This document shows positions 56,876-64,000 of a stretch of 64,000 nucleotides of DNA, piece after piece (position 1 is the first letter of the stretch; the number at the start of each line of letters is the position of its first letter). The notes below the pieces were generated by a model, which saw only the letters and a program-made list of their open reading frames with translations, did not search any database and had not been told where the DNA came from. A program made the translations under genes and the position numbers. The stretch lies in NCBI GenBank assembly GCA_018894105.1, contig CM032117.1, forward strand, positions 40,094,501-40,158,500, in the 5' to 3' direction. The DNA comes from Jacaranda mimosifolia (lineage: Eukaryota; Streptophyta; Magnoliopsida; Lamiales; Bignoniaceae).

Positions 56876-57685
56876 TGGGTGTAAATGGATATTAAACGGA
56901 TCGGATACATTATTTCTACATTCGTATCTATTTAACTTTTCGAATATTTGGATACATATATGAATTTGACGGATATTTAAAAATGATATCCAAATTCATA
57001 TATATCAAATATTGGTCAGATTCGAATACATCCGTATTCGATTATACTTATTCAGATGCATTCATATTTTATTAAACTTATCCGTATTTGAATTATTATT
57101 TTACATTCATATTCGATGATAACTATTTAGATATCCATTTACGAATATCCAAATAGGTGAATCTATGAACATATAACAAATATATATATATAAATTAATA
57201 GAAGGAACTATATAATTTCATTAAAATGAAAATAATCAAATAAATAGAATAATTTCTAATTAATAATTGACTTGATAATAATTATTAGTACTTAATAATG
57301 ACATTTAAGTATATTAATTATAAATTCAACTAACAATAATTATGTTGATTGACTTTATTCTTCAATTTTTTCTCTATATTACAATAATTTTTTAAATTTA
57401 TTATTTTTTCTTCCCAATTCTTCAATTATAATTTATACATATATACATATATGGATTATGAGAATTTTATTGAAAAATATAAATAATATATTATTTAATA
57501 AATATATATTCGGATTGAATATTAAATGAATTGGATACGCATTTACCGTATTCGTATCCATTTATAATCGGATATCTACTAGTCGAATACAAATATTATC
57601 CGCTTTAAATAGATACAGATAAATTTTGTGTAAATGGATATGAGTATGAATGGCAAAATAATTTTTGAATATCCATTTACAGCCA
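56876..57685. mobile_element. hAT-like MITE inside Copia gag
   Basis: 810 bp with terminal inverted repeats tgggtgtaaatggatatt and, at the other end, aatatccatttacagcca (17 of 18 match). The 8 bases before (tactgcta) and after (tacttacc) are a poor but plausible 8-bp duplication. Removing the element and one copy restores a gag reading across the site, which supports the borders. Subterminal attcgtatcca/cggata words recur in both orientations, typical of hAT MITEs. No transposase. Confidence 0.75.
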
Positions 57686-58300
57686 TACTTACCACTGATG
57701 ACAAGAGAATGCTCTCAATGAATGCAAAAGCAAAAAATATCCTTTCATGTGCTCTAGTCAAAGAAGAATACAATCATGTTAGCACGTGTACTTCTGCAAA
57801 GGATATGTGGAACATGTTTCAAGTCACCCGCGAAGGGACTTCACAGGTAAAATTAGAGCAAATTGCATTGCTTACTCGCCAATATGAGATGTTTTCAATG
57901 AAAACAGATGAAATGATCAGCCAAATGTATGCTCAACTCATGGAAATAGTAAATCCCATGTTTGCGTTGGGAAAAACAATGTCTGAAAGTGAATAGTGCG
58001 GAAGATCCTCATATCTCTACCAAAAGAGTGGAATCCCAAAGTTATTGCAATTCATGAGGCCAAAAATCTAGAAAAATTAACTATGGGAATGCTAATTAGT
58101 TCACTTACCTCTCATGAGATGATTCTTCTCAGCAAGGAAGAAAGTTCTGACAACAAAAACAAGAAAAACATTACCTTTAATGTTAAACAAGGAGAATGGA
58201 ACGAGAACCTAGTGATCTAGATGAAGAAATGGTCCATTTCTTAGAAATTACCATGATAACCAGGTGACTTCTACAACTTACCCAAGTCAGAAATTGGTTT
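57686..58300 (+). pseudogene. Copia gag, capsid part
   Basis: 57686-57996 reads TTDDKRMLSMNAKAKNILS, CTSAKDMWNMFQVTREGTSQ and QYEMFSMKTDEMISQMYAQL, then a stop and shift lead into 57996-58220 (KILISLPKEWNPKVIAIHEA, LEKLTMGMLISSL). This is the UBN2 gag domain (PF14223). The true frame upstream of the MITE continues into it; the Met used by the longest open frame lies within the MITE. Confidence 0.8.
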
Positions 58301-59060
58301 AGGAAAGACCCCAAAACAAATTCCAGAAGAAATAATTGGGAATTCAGAACTGAGCAAATCATATGTCATGAATGCCATGAGGTGGGGCATAAAAGACCTG
58401 ACTGCCCAAAACTAAAATGGAGTCCAAAGACTGAGAGAAATCCAAAACAAAAAGCCATGACCATCACTTGGGATGACTCAGACTCAGACCAGTTTGATAA
58501 TGAAGAAAATTATCTCATGGCCAATAGATAGGTAAGTTTATAGTCTCAATTAAGTTCCAGCAGTTTTGACATTGATTATGATTTTGATAAAGATCTTGAT
58601 GTTCACATTGAATGCCATAAACAACTCACTGAACTTCATATAGAAATAAATCTTCTTAAGGAACAACTAGAGAATACCCTGAATGAAAAGGAAGAACCAG
58701 TCCATCACTATGATAAAATCATAAAGAAAAGTTATGAGGAAAGAAATAGACTAGTTGAGAAAAACTAATGACTTGAAAATGAAATTTAGGTTTTACTAAA
58801 TAGTAACTATAATCTGAAAAGACCGCTCAAGAGCAAGAACAAAGTTGATTATGGATATAGAGACACAAGAACCTCAAAAAGGAAGACTTGTCATTATTGT
58901 TCTAAGAGAGGTCATATGGCTCACAAATGCCCTATAAGAAAAGAAATTGGAGTAAAGTATATGTGGGTGCCAAAATCTAACAACTCAGGACCCAAAAAAA
59001 AAATGGGTACCTTAATTCACAAATCCTTGTGTTGTAGAAACCAGCTAAGAAGGCAGTTTA
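58301..59060 (+). pseudogene. Copia gag zinc knuckles
   Basis: Two CCHC boxes: CHECHEVGHKRPDC at about 58364-58405 and CHYCSKRGHMAHKC at about 58889-58930, parted by an acidic stretch (TWDDSDSDQFDNEENY) and a coiled-coil stretch with stops. Double knuckles with a long spacer are usual in some Copia lineages, SIRE among them. Confidence 0.75.
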
Positions 59061-59343
59061 AATAGATCTTTAGTATCTGGACAGTAGATGCTCCAGACAC
59101 ATGACAGGAAATAAGTCATTCTTTTCTGAAATACAAGAATATTAAGGGAAGAAATATACTATTCACAGACAGCACAAAAGGAAAAGTCATTGGCAAAGGA
59201 ACAATTGGTAACTAAGATGGAATTTCCATCGAAAACGTCTAGCTGGTAGATGGGTTGAAACATAATCTTCTCAACATAAGCCAATTATGTGATAATGGGT
59301 ACGAGGTACACTTTAAACCCCTTTAAATGTGTGATGACCAAGC
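59061..59343 (+). pseudogene. Copia protease (catalytic site lost)
   Basis: WTVDA at about 59078 should continue DSGCSRHMTG; the CSRHMTG codons are present in another frame just after, so a few bases including the DSG catalytic triplet region are deleted. Further on LVDGLKHNLLNISQLCDNG is typical of the pre-integrase region. A short + strand shift follows near 59330. Confidence 0.7.
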
Positions 59344-60255
59344 ATGATGAAACTATTTTCACTGCAATTAGAGAGAAACATCTATTGCATAAATTTAGAT
59401 GATTTGTCCAAACAAAATGTTGAATGCATAGTTGCTACTAATGAATCTTGCTGGACTTGGCATATGCATCTTGGACATGCTAATATGAAACTCCTAAACC
59501 ATTTAGTTAAAAAGGATCTAGTAAAAAGCATTCCTAAAATAAAGTTCACAAAAAATAAAATATGTGATGCATGCATGAAAAGCAAACAAATAAAATCATC
59601 TTTTCAGCTAATAAACGATATTGCATCTTCAAATCCACTGGAACTTCTATATCTTGATCTATTTGGACCCATGAAAACACAATCTCTTGGAGGAAACAAA
59701 TATATTTTTGTCATTGTGGATGATTTTTCTCGCTATACATGGGTAAGATTTCTTTCACATAAAAATAAAGCTTTGCATTACTTCATTACTCTCTCAAAGA
59801 ACATTCAAAATGAAAAGGGGCATATGATTAAAACAATCAAGAGTGATCATGGCATGGAGTTTGATGATCATGCCACTTTTTGTAATGATGTTGATTATAC
59901 TCTCAACTTTTATGCTCCAAGAACACCCCAACAAAACGGGGTGGTTGAAAGAAAAAATAAAGTTTTATAGGAAATGGCTCAAACAATGTTGAATGAATAT
60001 GATCTTCCTAAGCATCTCTAGTTAGAAGCAGTCAACACAGCCTGCTATGTCATCAATAGAGTTTTCTTGAGACCATTAATCAAAAAGGACCTCTACAAAC
60101 TCTGGAAAGTTAAAATACCCAACATATTTTACTTTCGCATATTTAGGTGCAAATATCACATCTTGAATGATAGAGAACACCTTGCTAGATTTTATCCAAA
60201 ATCAGATAAAGAAATATTTGTTGGTTACTCAACAAACAGTAAAGCCCAGAGTCTT
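59344..60255 (+). pseudogene. Copia integrase
   Basis: 208-codon frame 59344-59970: zinc finger WHMHLGHANMKLLNHL...CDACMKSKQ (HHCC), DLFGPM with the first catalytic Asp, FVIVDDFSRYTWVRFL, KSDHGMEF (second Asp) and PQQNGVVERKN (Glu). A tag ends it at about 59970, and the C-terminal part goes on broken to about 60255 (FRIFRCKYHILNDREHLARF, VGYSTNSKA). All three catalytic acids are present. Confidence 0.85.
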
Positions 60256-60592
60256 TAGCAAAAGAAAAAAGACAATACAAGAATCCATGCATGTGGTATT
60301 TGATGAAACTGATCCTCTACTAGCCAAGGATTCCTTGAGCATAGAAACTGCAAGTTTCGATCAAGTGATAGAAGTATTTCAGTAGGAAAAAGAAAGAGAC
60401 AATGAGGTATCTCAAAATTTCACTAAAACAGCCTCGACTTCAAATGGAAATTCTAACAATGAAACATGAGGCAAAACCAACAAATTCAAACATACCTCAA
60501 GCCATCCAACAGGCAACATCATTGGAGATCTGGCAGCAAGAATCACAACAAGGTCCAAAACTAAAAGAAATGAATCACAACTTTCTGACTCT
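60256..60592 (+). other. Copia linker between integrase and RT
   Basis: Low-conservation Ser/Gln/Glu-rich stretch with stops; HVVFDETDPLLAKDS near 60290-60340 is the usual start of this linker. Confidence 0.55.
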
Positions 60593-61660
60593 GTGTTTTT
60601 GTGCTATGTAGAACCATGCCTCATAAATGAGGCGCTGAATGATGAATCTTGGCTGAGAGCAATGAAAGAAAAGCTCAATCAGTTTGAGAAAAACCAAGTT
60701 TGGAACTTAGTCAAAAGACCCGATAATTATCCTGTAATTGAAACTAAATGGGTCTTTCGAAATAAATTGGATGAACAAGGTAAAGTTGTCAAAAACAAAG
60801 CAAGACTTGCTGCCAAAGGGTACTCTCAACAAGAGGGTATTGATTATGATGAAGCCTATGCACCCATTGCACGTCTTGAATCTATTCGCATGTTATTGGC
60901 TTATGCATCACACATAAACTTTACTCTTTACCAAATGGATGTTAAAAGCGCCTTTTTAAATGGACACTTGAAAAAAGAGGTTTTTGTACAACAACCTCCT
61001 AGTTTCAAAAACTCAAATTTTCCTAATCATGTCTTCAAATTATCAAAAGCTCTTTATGGTTTAAAACAAGCTCCAAGAGCATGGTATGATTGCTTAAGTT
61101 CCTTCTTAATTTCAAATGGTTTTTGCATGGGTAAAGCGTAGGGTAAAGTAGACACTACACTTTTTACAAAAACATCAAACGGCCATTTACTACTTGTTCA
61201 AGTGTATATAGATGATATAATCTTTGGAGGTACTCATAAGGATCTTTTTGATGATTTTGCAACATACATGACAACGAAATTTGAAATGAGTGTTATGCGT
61301 GAGTTAAATTTTTTCCTTGGACTCCAAAACAAACAAACTACTAAAGAAATTTTTATATCCCAAGAGAAATTTACTAAAGAACTCTTGCAGAAATTTAGAA
61401 CGGAGGATTGTAAAGAGTCTAATGTTCCCATGGCTACATCTACAAAGCTAGGACTTGATCCTGGAAGAAAAAGTGTGGATGAGACAACATACAGGGGCAT
61501 GATCGAAAGCTTACTGTATCTAACTTCCAGTAGCCCAGATATACTATTTGCCACCAGTTTGTGCATCCGGTTTCAAGTACAACCAAAAGAGTCACATCTT
61601 AAGGTAGTCAAAAGAATTCTTCTCTACCTCAAAGGAACCATTAGCCATGGAATTTGATAT
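60593..61660 (+). pseudogene. Copia reverse transcriptase
   Basis: RVT_2 type. 60593-61141 shows EALNDESWLRAMKEKLNQFE, ETKWVFRNKLDEQG, ARLAAKGYSQQEGIDYDEAY, MDVKSAFLNGHLKKEVFVQQ and KALYGLKQAPRAWYD; a tag at 61139 stops it. 61202-61657 has the catalytic YIDDIIFGGT, MRELNFFLGLQ and YLTSSSPDILFA. Loss of one stop would nearly reopen the domain, so this part decayed less than gag. Confidence 0.9.
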
Positions 61661-62095
61661 CCTCAATCTAAAACTTTCAATCTAGTTGGGTGTTCTGATG
61701 CTAACTATGTTGGGTGCAAAACTAATAAAAAAAGCACTACTGGAACTTGTCAACTACTAGGGTCATGTCTAGTAAGCTGGTGCACAAAGAAACAAAGAGG
61801 GGTAGCCATGTCAACAACTGAAGCAGAATACATGGTACTAGATAATTGTTGTTCACGGGTATTGTGGATGAAACAAACTCTCAGTGATTATGGGTTACAA
61901 TTCCCTTGCTTATTAACTTTATGTGACAACACTAGTGCCATTTGCATTACAAAAAATCTAGTCTATCACTCATGCACAAAGCATATGGAAATCAGGCACC
62001 ATTCTATCGAAGATGATGTTCAAAAGGGTGATGTATGCATAAATTTCATTGAAACAAAAAATCAATTGGCTTATATTTTCACTAACCACTTCTAG
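61661..62095 (+). pseudogene. Copia RNase H
   Basis: After a stop, VGCSDANYVGCKTNKKSTTG (DAD-type first Asp as SDAN), STTEAEYMVLDNCC (catalytic Glu), LCDNTSAICI (Asp), RHHSIEDDVQKGDVCI and ETKNQLAYIFT. It ends at 62093. Confidence 0.9.
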
Positions 62096-62575
62096 AAGAT
62101 CGATTTTATCTTCTCAAGAACAACTTAGGAATCATATCTTTTCCTTTTTCATCATGAAATTTGTCTGGTATGTGTATTTCTTTTGGTATGTGCATCATTT
62201 CTTTCTGAAAATACAAAAAATATCTTCAATAAAAGATACACAAAATCTCTAATCTTCATGATGAAGTCAAGGATCTTCGCTACTCCCTCCACAAGATATC
62301 TCACAGCCGCTAAGTGTTTTTATGATGAGGGGGAGACTGTGTTTTGCTACTATTACTATGTTTTGAACTATTTTGCTAAACTTCAAAAAATGTTGTTCTA
62401 TTATGCTTTGAGATTATGTTCCTTCTTAAAATTGTTTGACGTTTTTTTTTTAGGTACTAAGCTTTTTGACAGGGGGAGAAAAATGATTGTGCATTACTTT
62501 ATACTTATTTAAGCCTACCTATGTCCTTAAGCACTTTTGTTAGGGGGAGAAAAACATCCCCAAAAAGGGTGAGAT
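62096..62575 (+). other. Copia 3' untranslated region
   Basis: No coding domain. Three agggggaga(a) purine boxes (about 62327, 62470 and 62542) and the last purine run aaaaagggtgagat end at the LTR; any of them may have primed plus-strand synthesis. Confidence 0.6.
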
Positions 62576-63147
62576 TGTTAGGTTTCCCTCCTAAGACCAA
62601 CTTCGATTATGCCTTGAATCAAATTGATTGAATCTATGATGGCAGGTGCAACTTATATGGTAACTAGTTGTTGCAGCAAATCTAGAATTTCCTATGTATA
62701 AGACTATGTATTTTTGGTATGTTACCATTGCACTATTCAAGGAAAAGAATGAGCTTATTGAAGACTCACTCTTGAGGATTCGGTACCCAACTATTTAAAA
62801 GAATAGAGAGCTTGATGAAAAGTAGCGAGTGTTATTCTGTGAGAGTAGGATTTTTCCTTTGCTCAATACTTTATCTTTCTCAAAACCCCAGTTTAGGTTG
62901 CTGAGTGTTAGCGTTGAGAAGTTAGGGTTGCTCTCTGTACTTGTTCTTATCTAATTGATTAATAAAGTGTAGGTTCAAAATCCTAAGTCATTTGGCTTAG
63001 GTAATGGAGTAGGCTTGCCGAACTACTATAACTATCTTGTCTCTTTCATTTAACTTTCTGTTTATTTCTGCTATCCCTGGAATTTCAATTATATCAAGAA
63101 GTTCCAGTTTATATTGTTTGACTCTTTTAAGTCCTTTACCCATTAAA
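62576..63147 (+). repeat. 3' LTR of Copia element (3' end lost)
   Basis: Matches 56004-56581 or so with point changes and indels, and stops at ctttaccca. The last 25 bases of the 5' LTR have no counterpart here. Confidence 0.85.
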
Positions 63148-63275
63148 AGACAAAAGCCAGTGGCATTCATCAAGGCATATATGTATGTTTACAAGTATAT
63201 ATATGTATGTACTATCTCTTTTGAGCATGCACCAAAGTGTCACTGTAATAACTAAAGTTGTGCAAGTAGCATCAC
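63148..63275 (-). other. GAPN intron, donor side
   Basis: Intron sequence between the Copia element and the exon donor (gtgatg, minus strand, ending at 63275). Contains a tatatgtatg microsatellite-like stretch. Confidence 0.6.
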
Positions 63276-63433
63276 CTATAAGAAAAGCCTCCTTTCACGA
63301 TACTGGATGCTGCCAAATCTAAGTCTGCATCTTCTAGAATTATACAAGCATTTTTTCCACCCAATTCCATTTGAAGAGGAATCATACAAGCCTTCTCTAA
63401 TATGGCATTTCCAATGTCTCCACCAATGAAGTT
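63276..63433 (-). pseudogene. GAPN pseudogene, MELGGKN exon
   Basis: Minus strand reads NFIGGDIGNAILEKACMIPL, then QMELGGKNACIILEDADLDL and AASSIVKGGFSY, ending TATAG|gtgatg. The Glu of ELGGK is the ALDH general base and is kept; FTGG has become FIGG. The exon ends in phase 2, and the first base of the exon at 55962 completes the Ser codon. At the 5' edge no AG acceptor remains (tttaacttc), and a stop stands just upstream, so the acceptor is probably mutated. Confidence 0.9.
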
Positions 63434-64000
63434 AAATTAGGGATGTAGGTCCTATTAGTTTAAAGATAGGGCCAACCGAAAAGGTAATACATAATTTGCC
63501 ATGATACTCTCATTAGCAACAAAATTACTTTTTAGCATTTATGATACATAGTTGTGGTGATTCTGATCCAGCTAAAAAAGTAAGAACTAGTGATTGATAT
63601 TGGAGTAACTACTCTAGAATAATCTAATTTGCAGCAACAGGATCTTGACAAATACATGTTGTGGTGAACCATGATAATACTTTGTAGACATGCTGAGATA
63701 ATGGCAAATCTATGAGAATATAACAGTGCCCCACATTTCCCTACCTACAGTATGAGGCCAAAGTAATGATAATGTCAAGAACTAACTCATGGTCATCAGC
63801 ACCGGCAGGTTAACATAGTATATCAAATTTGATATAGTGAATAGAAAATGTAATGTAGTCCCAGTTTTGAGGTTTAATTTATTGCAATAGTACTCCTTAG
63901 CGACAAATGCATAGAACCATAACTTGCTAGAGATTACCTTATACAATTTACTCCAGCATGCATTGTAATTAAGAAAGTCACCAATCTAAGAACCTTTTCT
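63434..64000 (-). other. Presumed GAPN intron, no exon seen
   Basis: AT-rich DNA upstream (minus strand) of the last recognisable exon. I find no match to the next GAPN exon motifs (HMVHCFHLAGFP, TGKGSEIGDF) on the minus strand, and no other gene. Confidence 0.5.

Larger units (their letters stand above)
56004..63147 (+). mobile_element. Copia retrotransposon in a GAPN intron
   Basis: LTRs at 56004-56607 and 62576-63147, both opening TGTTAGG. A tRNA-Met-type primer site follows the 5' LTR. Gag (UBN2-type), two CCHC knuckles, protease, integrase, reverse transcriptase and RNase H lie in Copia order on the + strand, opposite to the host gene. RT and RNase H wording resembles the SIRE/Maximus lineage, which is inference. 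The last 25 bases or so of the 3' LTR are missing, so the target duplication cannot be checked. All domains are broken by stops or shifts. Confidence 0.9.
48177..63433 (-). pseudogene. NADP-dependent GAPDH (ALDH11/GAPN-like) pseudogene
   Basis: Non-phosphorylating glyceraldehyde-3-phosphate dehydrogenase is a cytosolic ALDH-family enzyme that makes 3-phosphoglycerate and NADPH. Four minus-strand pieces follow its C-terminal half in order: 63276-63433 (MELGGKN region), 55583-55962 (catalytic Cys region), 55121-55168 plus 48177-48247 (last exon). Splice sites and phase are kept between the first two. The exon that should hold the CVFTRDINKA and INSAPARGPDHFPFQ region is missing between 55168 and 55583. 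There is one frameshift and at least two nonsense codons, and two retrotransposons lie inside. The 5' exons would lie beyond 64000. It cannot make active enzyme. Confidence 0.85.

Noticed and set aside
61234..61566. 110-codon minus-strand frame
   Set aside because: Exact antisense of the Copia reverse transcriptase.

Overview
This window is plant nuclear DNA, most likely from an AT-rich eudicot. It carries almost no intact host gene. The evidence for a flowering plant is the mix of plant-type LTR retrotransposons (Tekay/Del-like, Tat-like and Copia), Helitron ends, a hAT-type MITE, endogenous caulimovirid DNA, and exons of a plant-type NADP-dependent glyceraldehyde-3-phosphate dehydrogenase (ALDH11/GAPN) with plant splice sites. 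I cannot name the species. Nearly every long reading frame belongs to a mobile or viral relic.

Layout. 1-8472: repeat-rich intergenic DNA with a roughly 450-bp tandem array (about 2690-5040), duplicated AT-rich blocks and a Helitron-like 3' end (5800-5833). 8478-19702: a complete but decayed Tekay/Del-like Ty3/Gypsy element with 3-kb LTRs, primer-binding site, polypurine tract and a perfect 5-bp target duplication. 20698-24321: a 5'-truncated LTR element that carries only gag plus minisatellites. 24475-24506: a second Helitron-like terminus. 24600-25222: a possible host promoter, 5'UTR and first coding exon.

25223-42237: a 17-kb insertion between 13-bp direct repeats. Its frame is an AT-rich element with long degenerate inverted ends. 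Inside it lie two blocks of endogenous pararetrovirus (Caulimoviridae-type) DNA in at least four rearranged segments: A (+, 25713-31158), D (-, 31326-35417), B (-, 35926-40216) and C (-, 40217-41318). Together they show tRNA-Met primer site, movement protein, coat-protein region with zinc knuckle, protease, reverse transcriptase, RNase H, a further large ORF and an intergenic promoter region present in several copies. All coding units are broken by stops, frameshifts or deletions.

42251-48176 is AT-rich and holds no recognised gene. 48177-63433 is a minus-strand ALDH11/GAPN pseudogene. Its last coding exon is split by a Tat-lineage Gypsy element (48248-55120), and its next recognisable intron holds a Copia element (56004-63147), itself interrupted in gag by an 810-bp hAT-like MITE (56876-57685). 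The Tat element has an extra ORF antisense to its own gag-pol, a minisatellite, and an inverted piece of integrase.

No tRNA, rRNA, CRISPR array or bacterial-style operon was seen. Many assignments rest on motifs read by eye. Percent identities, ages and lineage placements are inferences that need alignments.
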